Shown here piece by piece: positions 35,322 to 44,847 of a DNA stretch of 53,317 bases. Position 1 is the stretch's first letter. The number at the start of each line of letters is the position of its first letter. The notes beneath the pieces were generated by a model that worked only from the letters and a program-made list of their open reading frames with translations, was not told the origin of the DNA and made no database searches. Location: contig CAYJPA010000036.1 of the NCBI GenBank assembly GCA_964371945.1, positions 1 to 53,317 of the forward strand. The letters are read 5' to 3'. The position numbers and the translations under genes are program-made. This stretch comes from CAYJPA01 sp964371945. Lineage in GTDB: Bacteria; Chloroflexota; Chloroflexia; Thermomicrobiales; UBA6265.

Positions 35322-37958
35322 TCACGCATTGTGATGCTGCTGTAACGGGGTATGCCGGTGGGCGATCTGCTGCTGGTGCATACGGTTGTGCAGCTTGTTG
35401 TGCGCGGCTTCCAGGGAGGCGCGAAGCAGTTTGTAGCGCTGCGCGTCCGGCCGGGGAGCGATGGTGTCGACATAGGCGAGCGCGCCTTCGATCTGCTCGA
35501 GCACGGCGATGGCATCGGGTTGCGAGAAGAGCGGCTTATCGCCAACCAGTACCTGAATCGCGCTGGTGTGGGCGGCGATGTCGCCGGGGCGACCCCGCAA
35601 GCTGCCGCGGAGTCGGAGGGCGATCCAGGTCGATTCGGTGACGCGAATCGAGGCCGATCCTGAGGTCGCAAAGGTGCCATTGGTGCTGACCTGCTCGGCA
35701 ACCAGGCCACCAACCACGACTTCGATCTGGTCGATCGGCACCCGCACCGATTCCGCGGTCCAGGTGACATCGACCGTTCCGCCGGTCGCGGGAAGGTTGA
35801 TTCGGCTCCCTGCCGGTTTTCCGTTTACCTTGAGCTCGATTAGCGGGCCGACCGTGACGAAGGTGTTGCCGTCGCGGACGGCGGTCATCCAGTTCTCGAA
35901 GGTGAATTCCCGTTCGCCGAGATGCGCATAGGTGCGGACGCCACCGAGAAGCGAGGCGGCCGACATCTTGTCCGATCCGCCTGAGAGCGGCACCAGGTGA
36001 CCGATGTTGAGGTAGCGATACCAATCCGCCAGCCCATACTGGTTGATTTGGGCGTGGTGCGGGTTAAAGGTCATCAATTCGATCGCATGGACTCGCTCGA
36101 GCACGATGTCCGCCGCCCGCTCGCACTGTGGATTCGGGGCGTGCGGCATCACGACCAATCCGCCCTGGTCGATGCAGCGCTCGGCCCACTGCGCCATCGA
36201 GACTTCCTGCGGATCGCCAATCGCCGATTCCGAGGGTCCACCGGTGCAGAGCGGGTGAATCATCGAGCCGGAGTAACCGAGCAGCGAAATGTGGCCGAGC
36301 ACCTGCATCCGGTTCTCGGTGCCGACCCGGACGAGGAATTCGCCGTCGCCACCGAGCTCGCGGGCGCCGAGGGTGGTGCGGCCGTCGAAATCGCTGACAT
36401 TGCTGAACATCTCGCCCCATTGGCTGGCGAGTAGATTGACGACGTTGACCCCCTCAGCCGCCCCCTCCAGGAGCGCGGTTTGCGGGCTCAAAAAGTGGAC
36501 GTGGGTGTCGGCGGTGACCCAGCCGCGCTCGCGCCAGGTGAGCTGGCGTTCCAGCTCGAAGGTCAATGAAACGGTCTCTGACGCGATTTCGATCGCAGTC
36601 CTGATGGGGGTGATCTCGTATCCGCGCGTGATCTCGATAAAGACGCGGCCGAGCGGGAGATCGACAACGCAATCGCCCAAGATGTAGCTGTACTGATTGT
36701 GGTCGTTGACGAATTCGCCGTAGTTATCCTCGAACCAGTTCCCATTGACCTTGCGATGGCGGCCGCGGGGCGGTAGGTATTCGCCTGCCTCGCCGTGGAT
36801 ATGAAGCCTGACAGCGACCGGCTGCCGGGTGGCCTCATCGATGAATTTCAGCTCAACCGGCCGTTCCGCGGGGCTGATGGGCGCGATGTCCAACGAGACC
36901 GGCGCGCCTGATGCGATTGCTGCACCGGGCAGATCGGACGAAGCAAACGAGTCCTCCCCGGTTGCGACATACAGCCGACCCCGCGGATGGGCGGAATACT
37001 CGACCAACACGGAGGTCGCCGATGGATTCGGTTGCACATCGGGTTCGACGTTCAGCCATAGATTCGCGTCATAGTCGAGCGCGGCTCTAGCCGAAATGAC
37101 CGTGCCAAGATCGATCCCAATCTCGCGAGCGCGGCCGTCGACATCGAGCTCGCCGATCGCGTTGAGCCTGACTCCTTCCGGCAAGTTCAAGCGTAGCTTC
37201 CGGCGAACGCCGGGACGGAGCGGATGATCGGCCAGCAACGTGCTCGTGATGCCATAAATGACCGAGCGCTCGGTCGCGGCACGAAGCACGATCGAGCGAA
37301 TCGGCCGTTCCGGAGTTGGATTGATCAGCGCGTACAGCCAGAGACACTCATCCGCATTCATTCGCTCGGAATCGTGGCGGGTCTCGCCCACCCCGTACGT
37401 CCGTTGCGAGGTTCGACCAAGTTGCTGATCCTCGGTCGAGGTCGTGAAGACCGCGGGACCGAGAGCTGGAATTGCCTCGAATGGGCTGGCGCCCCAATCG
37501 AACGTTCGCTGCTGGATCGCAAAGCGGCGCAAGATCGGGGTCACCGCCTCCGTTCGGTCGTCAAAAACGAGCACGTAGTCCGAGATGTGGTGACCCAGTA
37601 TGTTGCCCGCATAGGTTTGGTTACCCGGCGCCGGACCAATCTGCCCGAAGTGTTTCAAGAGATCGGCATCGCGATCTTCGACCGCGTGCAAGAAGACGAG
37701 ATAGGTCGCTCGAAACGGTGAAAAGTCGAGCCGGATCGCCTCGTCGCCTGGGCTGAGAACAATCACATTCGACGCATCGGGTTGCCCGAGATCGAACGGA
37801 ATGCCATGAAACGAGCGAGGTCCAAACGCCGATGCCGGACTCCAGTCCGCCGCCCGATTCGAATATGGAGCCAGACCACCCGCGAGTTGTCCGCGGTCGG
37901 CATTGAACCAGCCTTCGAGAGAGCGCGGCGTGAAGTGAGGTGACGGGGGAATCTGCAT
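35322..37958 (-). CDS. CehA/McbA-like PHP-type metallohydrolase, large
   Basis: 878 residues. The N-terminal 460 residues are beta-rich with no clear motif. The PHP-like catalytic domain begins at GWVTADTHVH (D484, H486, H488) and continues through LLASQWGEMFSNV, LVVMPHAPNPQCE and SGGSDKMS, which should supply further metal ligands. A C-terminal beta domain follows (WTAESVRVPIDQIEVVVGG), then a helical His/Gln-rich tail. CehA relatives cleave esters or phosphoesters. GAAGGA precedes the ATG. No signal peptide is seen. It leads the four-gene run, so it may release the sugar that the next enzymes use. Confidence 0.83.
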   Translation of the reverse strand: MQIPPSPHFTPRSLEGWFNADRGQLAGGLAPYSNRAADWSPASAFGPRSFHGIPFDLGQPDASNVIVLSPGDEAIRLDFSPFRATYLVFLHAVEDRDADLLKHFGQIGPAPGNQTYAGNILGHHISDYVLVFDDRTEAVTPILRRFAIQQRTFDWGASPFEAIPALGPAVFTTSTEDQQLGRTSQRTYGVGETRHDSERMNADECLWLYALINPTPERPIRSIVLRAATERSVIYGITSTLLADHPLRPGVRRKLRLNLPEGVRLNAIGELDVDGRAREIGIDLGTVISARAALDYDANLWLNVEPDVQPNPSATSVLVEYSAHPRGRLYVATGEDSFASSDLPGAAIASGAPVSLDIAPISPAERPVELKFIDEATRQPVAVRLHIHGEAGEYLPPRGRHRKVNGNWFEDNYGEFVNDHNQYSYILGDCVVDLPLGRVFIEITRGYEITPIRTAIEIASETVSLTFELERQLTWRERGWVTADTHVHFLSPQTALLEGAAEGVNVVNLLASQWGEMFSNVSDFDGRTTLGARELGGDGEFLVRVGTENRMQVLGHISLLGYSGSMIHPLCTGGPSESAIGDPQEVSMAQWAERCIDQGGLVVMPHAPNPQCERAADIVLERVHAIELMTFNPHHAQINQYGLADWYRYLNIGHLVPLSGGSDKMSAASLLGGVRTYAHLGEREFTFENWMTAVRDGNTFVTVGPLIELKVNGKPAGSRINLPATGGTVDVTWTAESVRVPIDQIEVVVGGLVAEQVSTNGTFATSGSASIRVTESTWIALRLRGSLRGRPGDIAAHTSAIQVLVGDKPLFSQPDAIAVLEQIEGALAYVDTIAPRPDAQRYKLLRASLEAAHNKLHNRMHQQQIAHRHTPLQQHHNA

Positions 37959-38104
37959 CGAATCATCCTTCGTGTCTCGATCTTCCGAACAATGGAGCGC
38001 GGAAGTTCGACAGATTATCAGACGCGGTACTTACCTGTTGAAGTAGACGCATCGCGCTGTCGGCTGGAGCAACGGTTTATGCGCACGCTGGCACGAGGCA
38101 TTTC

Positions 38105-38698
38105 TTACCGCTTGCGAACATATTCAAGTCTGCGGTTGATCACTTCCAAGTCGAAGTGGTCGGGATCAAATGATCCTCCCATCCACTCCGTCATGTCCGC
38201 GTGCTCGGGATGCAGCGGATCATTCAGCGCATCAAGTAGATCTGCATACCCCCAGAACCCGCCGCAATCCTCTGGAGGGCATGCACGCCTGCCTGCCACA
38301 CAAATGGGATAGTGAATCTCCGTATCTGGCGGTAACACAGCCTCGACCAGGATGAGGTGGTCCCAACTGTCACCAAAGTCATATTGATATCGCAATCGGT
38401 CCTTGGGACGTGGAGCGATCGTCCCTAGCCGGGTCGTCCGCTCATTTTTGACGTCAAAGTCAGCAAGCAGATCCTGATCGCCATAACTTGTCTCGCCAAT
38501 CCTAAATTCGTGGAGATGACTGTCACTCCACCCCATCGCGAGCTGGATCGTGTCATGCAGTCGGTCCAGTGTGATGTTGCTCTGAACCAGGACACGACGC
38601 CATATTGGCGGACGAGACCGTTCAAGGGTCACTTTGAGCTGATGAATCGAGGTTGCGGTCTTGGTTGGCAATGATCGTTTGGCACTCTTCGTATCCAA
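38105..38698 (-). CDS. Plasmid pRiA4b ORF-3 family protein
   Basis: About 197 residues. The domain runs from IHQLKVTLERSRPPIWRRVLV through MGWSDSHLHEF, YQYDFGDSWDH and CPPEDCGGFWGYADLL, all standard for this family, whose function is not established. I start at TTG 38698 because AAGGAG (38705-38710) lies exactly 6 nt upstream. An ATG at 38794 would add 32 residues without a ribosome site. It stands alone between larger genes. Confidence 0.88.
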   Translation of the reverse strand: MDTKSAKRSLPTKTATSIHQLKVTLERSRPPIWRRVLVQSNITLDRLHDTIQLAMGWSDSHLHEFRIGETSYGDQDLLADFDVKNERTTRLGTIAPRPKDRLRYQYDFGDSWDHLILVEAVLPPDTEIHYPICVAGRRACPPEDCGGFWGYADLLDALNDPLHPEHADMTEWMGGSFDPDHFDLEVINRRLEYVRKR

Positions 38699-39025
38699 AT
38701 TGCTCTCCTTGACACTGGATTGGGCTGGTCGGACAGCTAAGACGTAGTCGCTGCCCGGATGTGCGGCCTCCGACAGGCTGCGCAATGAGCACATACGCCA
38801 CGGACTCGACCGGAACCTAAAAGGTCACGAGGAACAGTAAGAAAACCTTCGCGACAAAACAAGGGGGCACATGTGGGGGCAGCGATGAAGATTGGGGAGA
38901 ACATCGCCGAGAGGGGCAATGCTGAACGTGCCACCAGGCGTTTACCACCCGATTGACGCTCGCTATGGCGGAGGTCGGCCAGTGAACTCCTTGGTCGATC
39001 GGCCGGCGGGGCCGATTGCGCCGTC
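38699..39025. other. Intergenic region without a recognisable gene
   Basis: 327 nt between two minus-strand genes. Nothing beyond the ribosome site of the pRiA4b-type gene is recognised. Confidence 0.4.
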
Positions 39026-40705
39026 TTACGCCGGGTGGGCCTTGCTAAGGTCGAGACCTTCGATGAGCTCCTCGAACGCGGGCAGCGCCTGCTCGTAGCG
39101 GGTGAACTCGGGCAAGTACCACTCGATCAGCAGCATCGCCTCGCCTTCGACCAGCGTACGGCACTCGAGATACGTCATTTGATCAGGTGGCGAGCCGGCG
39201 TTATAGGTGAAGAGTCGCCCCACGGCGTCGTCCGGCGCCGCGGGCAGCTCGACATCGGGCTCCTGGCGGTTTTCGACCACCCCGCCGTCGCCAGTCAGTT
39301 CGGCGGACGTCTTCGGCTTGAAGATGTCAACACAAGATGCGGGGTCGAGGCTGACAGTGGCCACGCTCGCGATTCTGACGTAACCCATTGCTTCATAATC
39401 CCGGCCGAGGAAATCCATCTCAGTGCCGGGCTTGTCGTCCTCGCCGATGGATTCGGTCGGACCAGAGGCCTCCCACGCTTCCGGATCCCACGCGATCGAC
39501 CAGCCGAAAATCGGGTCGGTGAAGGTTTCTTTTTCCGCGCCGCCGCCCCCGCCTTCGCCGGCCGGGTGGGCTTTGCTCAAGTCGAGGCCGGCGAGCAACT
39601 TCTCGAACGCGGGCAGCGCCTGCTCGTAGCTCTCAGCGTCACCAAGGCTCCAGGTGATGGTCAGGGCAGACTCGCCATCAACCAAAGGCGCGCAGGAGAT
39701 GTACAGACCGCTGACAGAGCTCGAGGTGAGCTCGTAGAGCTCCCACTCGGCGTCCTCAAGCGTGGCGGGCGGATCGACCTCGGCCTCACGAACGTCGTCC
39801 TCGGGCCAGCCTTCGAGCTGGGACTGCCTGAGAGCATCGAGACAGGCGGCCGTGTCATCTCCGTTGGCGTTGTCGCCAAAAATGTAGACGTTCCCGCGTG
39901 AATCGAACGGTTTGCCCCAGAGGCCGGCGCCGCTGCCAGTCTGAACTCGTTTGCCGTCCTCGTCGTCGGCGAACTGCTCCATGGGTCCGTCGAGCTCCCA
40001 CACTGCTGGGTCGTAGTCGATTGACCAGCCGCGAATTGGGTCGGTGAAGGTTTCCTTGGTCACCCTCGCGTCCTCGCCCGCCGGATGCGCGTCTTTCAGG
40101 TCGAGACCGGCAGTGAGCTCTTCGAAGTCGGGCAGCGCGCTTTCGTAGTTTTCGGGGTTTGGAATGATCCAACCAATGCCGAGAACCGCCTCGTCCTCGA
40201 CCAGCGGCCTGCATTCGACATAGAGCAAAGCGTCGAGTCCGCCCTCACCGCCGATGAGGACGGAAGAGAGCTTCCGCTTTGCGCCTTTCGTTGTCTTGGC
40301 CAATTTGAGCTCAGTTTTGCGAACATCCGAAACCCCATAAAGTTGGTCAACCTGATCCATGACGGCGTTCAAACAATCCGCAAGGTCGCCGTCGACAGTC
40401 GTCAAGCTGCCGACGAGGACAGCACCGAGCTCGGCTTTGAGTCCGGCGAGAATGATCTCGTTGCCTGCGAGGCCATCGTCATTCGCCGGCGTAGGCATGG
40501 AACCACCCATCTGCCACAACTCCGGGTCCCAGCTTATCGACCAACCAAAGGCCGGGTCGGTGTAGGAATCCTCATCGCCTTGTGCCCGCGCGGTCCCGTC
40601 ACCGCCCGCGGCCGGCGAAGACGTCAGGGAGAGTCCGAAAACGAGCAGCAAACCGAACGCCATCCGTCTCATGTTCGCGAGCTTTCGTCCATGATGTCGG
40701 TTCAT
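39026..40705 (-). CDS. Secreted protein of three tandem ~163-residue repeats
   Basis: 559 residues from ATG 40705, with GGAGGT 6 nt upstream. Residues 1-40 form a signal peptide (RRMAFGLLLVFGLSLTSSPA). The rest is three copies of one unit, at about 48-210, 220-382 and 395-559. Each opens with (Y/F)TDPxxGWSIxxDPxxWE and closes with a helix ALPxFEELxxGLDLxxAHPA. Each has two conserved Cys (for example C111 and C165 in the first), which suggests one disulfide per unit. A Gly-rich linker precedes the third copy. No catalytic motif is seen. The family is not recognised; an extracytoplasmic binding role is a guess. Confidence 0.85.
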   Translation of the reverse strand: MNRHHGRKLANMRRMAFGLLLVFGLSLTSSPAAGGDGTARAQGDEDSYTDPAFGWSISWDPELWQMGGSMPTPANDDGLAGNEIILAGLKAELGAVLVGSLTTVDGDLADCLNAVMDQVDQLYGVSDVRKTELKLAKTTKGAKRKLSSVLIGGEGGLDALLYVECRPLVEDEAVLGIGWIIPNPENYESALPDFEELTAGLDLKDAHPAGEDARVTKETFTDPIRGWSIDYDPAVWELDGPMEQFADDEDGKRVQTGSGAGLWGKPFDSRGNVYIFGDNANGDDTAACLDALRQSQLEGWPEDDVREAEVDPPATLEDAEWELYELTSSSVSGLYISCAPLVDGESALTITWSLGDAESYEQALPAFEKLLAGLDLSKAHPAGEGGGGGAEKETFTDPIFGWSIAWDPEAWEASGPTESIGEDDKPGTEMDFLGRDYEAMGYVRIASVATVSLDPASCVDIFKPKTSAELTGDGGVVENRQEPDVELPAAPDDAVGRLFTYNAGSPPDQMTYLECRTLVEGEAMLLIEWYLPEFTRYEQALPAFEELIEGLDLSKAHPA

Positions 40706-41348
40706 ACTGTGACCTCCAATCTCGGAATTCGTCGAGGTCAGCCTCTGTGATTGGTTTTGTGTCGATGGAGGAGAGCCTAGGAATACGACGTTCCTTGGAC
40801 ATTCCTGGCCCGGGCACGGACTCCGAATGATTCGGTCTGACTGCGTACATTCTCCATCGCATAAATGCACAGCGTGCTGCTCGACATTAAAGACCTGCGA
40901 GCACAATCAGAAATCTACAACGAAGGCATCGAGCCACATTCGACGGAGGAGACAGGTCGATACTAGGACCTCGACTGGCCGTGCGCAATGGTGAAAATCG
41001 CCTAGTTCAGAAGGAATTGAGGTTGGCGGCAGTCGCACAACGGGCGGCGGATAAGGAACCCCGGCTTGGTGCTACGGCGATAGATTGAAAAAGCCCGTGT
41101 ACTCTGCTCAAAGTGCCGCCGCCACCAGGGCGTAGACACGATTGAGGCTTATAGAGCATTTCATTTTGCCCCGGTAAGGCACGTTTCACCAAACCTAGAC
41201 TGTTGGACAAAGTGGCTGCAGGAATGGTCGTCGGAAACGACCGCCAGTCCCCAACAGCACACAGAGGCTACCCGTTCCGGAACGTCAAGAGCAGGGGATG
41301 GCATCGCCGCGACGAGCAATGCTGAACTTACCGGCATGATCTTCGCTG
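40706..41348. other. 643-nt intergenic region with small palindromes
   Basis: No gene found. GGTCGT/ACGACC around CGGAA forms a small dyad at 41226-41242, and CGTTCCGGAACG at 41273-41284 is a perfect 12-bp palindrome. The stretch upstream of 40705 should hold the promoter of the triplicated secreted protein, but no clear pair is seen. Confidence 0.4.
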
Positions 41349-42332
41349 TTATCTTGCGAACTTGGCAACGATCTCCTCTTCAAACAGGTGCATGGGATCG
41401 TGATCGTAGGCGAGACCTGGGATGTAGATAATCCCATAGTCCGCGCCCGCATCGATGCAGGCCTGAATACGCTCGGCGATTACATCAACCGTTCCGACCT
41501 GGTTGTCCTTCGCGAAATCCTCGAACGAGCGATTGCCCATCGTTTCACGAAGCTTGGCCGTGGCCTGTTCGGGGTCGACGCCGGGCAGTACTGGATAGCA
41601 GTTGATACCGGTTGAGCGGGTGATTTCGGCGTAATCGCGACCTTCACGCCGGCAATGACCCTGGAGAATTTCCAGCTTCTCTTTGATCACCGCGGCATTA
41701 CCGCCGCCGACATTGCACGCGTCGCCGTATTGCGCGACAAGCCGGAGCGTCACGTGCGGACCGCCCCCGCCGATCCAGAGCGGGATTTTGCGGCCGGGTT
41801 TGGCGCTTTTCGGTTCGTTGATTGGGCCGTCGATTGAATAATATTTGCCGGAAAAGGTTGGGTAGTCCTCGGTCCACATCTTGTGGATGATCTGAACGCC
41901 TTCCTTGAAGGCCGCCATGCGCTCCTTCGTCTCCGGGAAGCCGTAACCGTAGGCGCGCCATTCGTGCTCATACCAACCCGCGCCATAGCCCGCGAAGAGC
42001 CGCCCATGGCTGGCGACATCGACGGTCGAGGCGATCTTGGCGAAGAGCGCGGGGTTGCGATACCCATTGCAATTGACCATCTGGCCGACGTTGACGCGGG
42101 TCGTATCTCGCGCGAGCGTTGCCAAGATCGTCCACGACTCAAAGGTCGTGTTCATGGTCGGTTGCGGAACGGTGTGGAAGTGGTCGAAGACCCAGATCGA
42201 ATCCCACGGGCCTTTGTCGGCCGCCTTCGCGACGTTGGTCATTGCTTCGAACTGCTCGACCGGGTCGGCGATGCCGGCCAGGCTCATCTTCCATCCCTGC
42301 GGTACGAAAACGCCGAATTTCATTGATGTCAT
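41349..42332 (-). CDS. LLM-class F420-dependent oxidoreductase
   Basis: A 327-residue luciferase-like TIM-barrel enzyme. MKFGVFVPQGWKM at the start, WDSIWVFDHFHTVP, GRLFAGYGAGWYEHEWRAYG and PLWIGGGGPHVTLRLVAQYGDACNV are typical of F420-using members. The substrate is unknown. Starts at 42332 or three codons later are both possible; neither has a good ribosome site. It is 49 nt downstream of the GrpB-like gene and probably shares its transcript. Confidence 0.9.
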   Translation of the reverse strand: MTSMKFGVFVPQGWKMSLAGIADPVEQFEAMTNVAKAADKGPWDSIWVFDHFHTVPQPTMNTTFESWTILATLARDTTRVNVGQMVNCNGYRNPALFAKIASTVDVASHGRLFAGYGAGWYEHEWRAYGYGFPETKERMAAFKEGVQIIHKMWTEDYPTFSGKYYSIDGPINEPKSAKPGRKIPLWIGGGGPHVTLRLVAQYGDACNVGGGNAAVIKEKLEILQGHCRREGRDYAEITRSTGINCYPVLPGVDPEQATAKLRETMGNRSFEDFAKDNQVGTVDVIAERIQACIDAGADYGIIYIPGLAYDHDPMHLFEEEIVAKFAR

Positions 42333-42381
42333 GAGGATGTCTCGCTTCCTGATTCACTGAATTTGAGCCAATGCCCACTAT

Positions 42382-42984
42382 CTATAGGATACCCTCGCAG
42401 GTGCTTCGAATTCGTTTCAGAATGTCTTCGACGACCGTGGTCTTAGCGTCGGCGTAGTGCTGGACGTACGCCCATTGCCTGCTCGCGAGGTCGCGCTTTG
42501 TTTGCTCGTAGAGGAGGCGGTCGGCGTCATTTGCGCGCAAGTGATCGCGGAAGCGCACCATTTTGTCGATCTCTGTGCACCCCTCGGTAAAGACATGAAG
42601 GTTTATGTCCGTGTCCGGGCCCTTGAAGAGCCGGTGCTCAAACCAATCGGATTCACGGATCCGAAGGACATAGCCGGCCGCTTCCATCGCGGGCACATAG
42701 TCCGCTTCGTTCGATGAGTCCGGGACCGAGAGTGTGATGTCGATGATCGGTTTGGCGGCCAGTCCCGGAACCGAGGTCGAACCGGTGTGCTCAATCCGCC
42801 GTACGCGGTCTCCGAGAATGATCCTGATTCTGGCCTCTTCACGACCATAGAGCCGCGGCCAGACCGGATCGTACTCCGCGATCGGAATCGGACCCGTCAA
42901 CGGTTTGATTTCCCCGATCGTCACTTCACGCAGCCGCTCCTCGGTTGTCAATTCGGCTTCCGGTGGCGATTTCTGGTCAGACAT
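42382..42984 (-). CDS. GrpB family nucleotidyltransferase-like protein
   Basis: A 200-residue protein with the GrpB/UPF0157 core: AEYDPVWPRLYGREEARI, RRIEHTGSTSVPGLAAKPIID and HVFTEGCTEIDKMVRFRDHLR. The GST loop and following Asp recall the polymerase-beta nucleotidyltransferase fold. The N-terminal 35 residues are extra relative to short members. Cellular role not established. GAGAGGG lies about 8 nt before the ATG. Confidence 0.9.
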   Translation of the reverse strand: MSDQKSPPEAELTTEERLREVTIGEIKPLTGPIPIAEYDPVWPRLYGREEARIRIILGDRVRRIEHTGSTSVPGLAAKPIIDITLSVPDSSNEADYVPAMEAAGYVLRIRESDWFEHRLFKGPDTDINLHVFTEGCTEIDKMVRFRDHLRANDADRLLYEQTKRDLASRQWAYVQHYADAKTTVVEDILKRIRSTCEGIL

Positions 42985-43169
42985 CTATGTGCCCTCTCAC
43001 GCGGGGAGACGACTTAGCGACCTGTCGACTAGCCGGCTCAGACGTTCCACCTCACCCCCTAAACTCCTACTATCCTATACACATGCACAACTCTGTGTGT
43101 TGAACCAGCTACGATCGTTGCTGGTCTCTGCTGCTCATGCGCGGGTCACGAAAACAGGAGTCGAACCGG

Positions 43170-44093
43170 GTGTTCTCGATTAGTTTTTCGCTTTCCGTCT
43201 TCAGCCCATTTCCTCTGCAATTGACGCTCGCCAGCTTTGCCGATCCGCGCGAATGGAACGCCGCGGTGTATTTCGCATTGATTGCGGTTTTATTGGTGGG
43301 CCGGTTGTTCGTGCCGTGGCCGAACACGCCGTTGGCACATTTTGCTGAAGAGATCTGTCTCATTCTCCCGGCAGGTCTCTTTTACTTCTTCGCCCGCGGG
43401 CAGGGGCACGCCGGGGCCGAAACGGCAATCGCGCACGGTCACCGGATTGTGGACTTGGAGCGGTCGCTCGGCATCTATTGGGAGCCAGACCTCCAGACGA
43501 AGCTGCTGGATCACGCATTCCTGGTCGATTTCTTCAATTGGATATACGTCTGGGGTCACTGGCCCGTCATTCTGCCCTGGGTCGTGTGGATGTGGTTTCG
43601 GCATCACAAGGACTATGCGGTTTACCGCAACGCGTTCCTGATCTCCGGGGCGGCCGGCATGGTTGTGTTCGCGCTGTATCCGGTTGCGCCGCCTCGCCTC
43701 GTCCCAGAATTGGGACTCGTCGATACAGTCACGCTCAACTCACACGCGTATCGAGTTCTTCAGCCGTCGGCCCTGACCAATATCTATGCCGCGATGCCGA
43801 GTCTCCACTTCGGGTGGGACTTGCTTGTTGGAATCGCGATCGCTCGCCATGCAAACGGCATCGCCGGGCGGCTGCTCGGAGTCGTGCTCCCCGTGCTGAT
43901 GCTCAGCGCGGTCGTATTGACCGCAAACCATTACATCCTGGATGCCGTGGCCGGCGCGATCTTTGCCCTTTCCGGACTGGCGCTCGCGCATCACCTGACG
44001 CCACGTTGGAGCCCCTGGCTAACCCGGCCAGCGCACCAACGAGGCGAGGCTCCATGGCGCGCCGCCGCCGCAACGAGCGGAGACCAGGAGTGA
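43170..44093 (+). CDS. PAP2 superfamily membrane phosphatase/phosphotransferase
   Basis: About 307 residues. Six or so hydrophobic helices carry the PAP2 motifs: MPSLHFGWD (the SxxxH part) and ANHYILDAVAG (the final HxxxD part). The variant fits the inositol-phosphotransferase/AUR1-like branch acting on membrane lipids. AGGAG lies 9 nt before a GTG at 43170; the ATG at 43137 lacks a ribosome site. The stop overlaps the start of the phosphodiesterase gene by 4 bases, so the two are coupled. Confidence 0.87.
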   Translation: MFSISFSLSVFSPFPLQLTLASFADPREWNAAVYFALIAVLLVGRLFVPWPNTPLAHFAEEICLILPAGLFYFFARGQGHAGAETAIAHGHRIVDLERSLGIYWEPDLQTKLLDHAFLVDFFNWIYVWGHWPVILPWVVWMWFRHHKDYAVYRNAFLISGAAGMVVFALYPVAPPRLVPELGLVDTVTLNSHAYRVLQPSALTNIYAAMPSLHFGWDLLVGIAIARHANGIAGRLLGVVLPVLMLSAVVLTANHYILDAVAGAIFALSGLALAHHLTPRWSPWLTRPAHQRGEAPWRAAAATSGDQE

Positions 44094-44761
44094 CCGGAAC
44101 GAAAATCGTGAGCTCACCGCTCCTCGTCGCGCATCGCGCCGGCAATGATCCAGAACGCCTCAAGGAAGCGGAAGCGGCCGGGGTGCACATGATCGAATGC
44201 GATGTTTGGCTTTATCACGGACGGCTCGAGGTTCGGCATGAAAAGACCGCGGGATGGCTGCCGTTTCTGTGGGATCGTTGGTCCCTGCATCCCGGTTGGA
44301 CCAAGCGATGGACGCTCTCCGATCTCCTGCAATCCGCGAGCTCCACAACAACATTGTTGTTCGACTTGAAAGGCGTTCGCCGGCAGCTTCCAGATCTCTT
44401 GCTGGAGTCGCGCGCAAAACACTCCCCAGACCGGGCGTTTGCGGTCTGCTCCCGCAATTGGGAGTTGGTGTCCCGTTTCCGAGATCTGACCGGTGTGCAA
44501 CGCTTCTACTCCGCGGGCAACACTAGACAACTCGAAGCGCTGCCCGCGCGGCTTCAACAGGACCCGGCGGCATCGGTTTCGATCAATTCGGACCTGCTCA
44601 CACCCGACATCGTGCGTTCGTTGAAGCAGTATGGCGGGATGGTGGTCCCGTGGAAAGTGACGTCGCTCGAGCACGCGCGTCAACTCCTGGCCTGGGGCGT
44701 CGATGGCGTGAACGCTGACGACATCCACCTATTGCGTGAACTTGTGCCAAAACTCCTGTAA
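44090..44761 (+). CDS. Glycerophosphodiester phosphodiesterase family protein
   Basis: About 223 residues. LLVAHRAGNDPERLKEAEAA and IECDVWLYHGRLEVRHE contain the family ligands (HR, E-x-D, H), followed by DLKGVR, and VNADDIHLLRELV at the end. It splits glycerophosphodiesters into glycerol 3-phosphate and an alcohol. GGAG lies 7 nt before GTG 44090, and this GTG overlaps the PAP2 stop. An ATG at 44054 would add 12 Arg-rich residues. With PAP2 and DedA neighbours it suggests a phospholipid-handling group. It is on the short side for the family. Confidence 0.87.
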   Translation: MTGTKIVSSPLLVAHRAGNDPERLKEAEAAGVHMIECDVWLYHGRLEVRHEKTAGWLPFLWDRWSLHPGWTKRWTLSDLLQSASSTTTLLFDLKGVRRQLPDLLLESRAKHSPDRAFAVCSRNWELVSRFRDLTGVQRFYSAGNTRQLEALPARLQQDPAASVSINSDLLTPDIVRSLKQYGGMVVPWKVTSLEHARQLLAWGVDGVNADDIHLLRELVPKLL

Positions 44762-44847
44762 CACTTGGTTGCGCTAATGGCAGGTAAGGTGCATATACTG
44801 AAACAACGGCGCGCTACAACTCGCGTTCTCGCGTTCAAGGAGTATTC

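Noticed and set aside
34385..35641. 418-codon plus-strand frame opposite the lactonase
   Set aside because: Antisense to a well-supported propeller lactonase and the end of the CehA-like gene; no motif seen.
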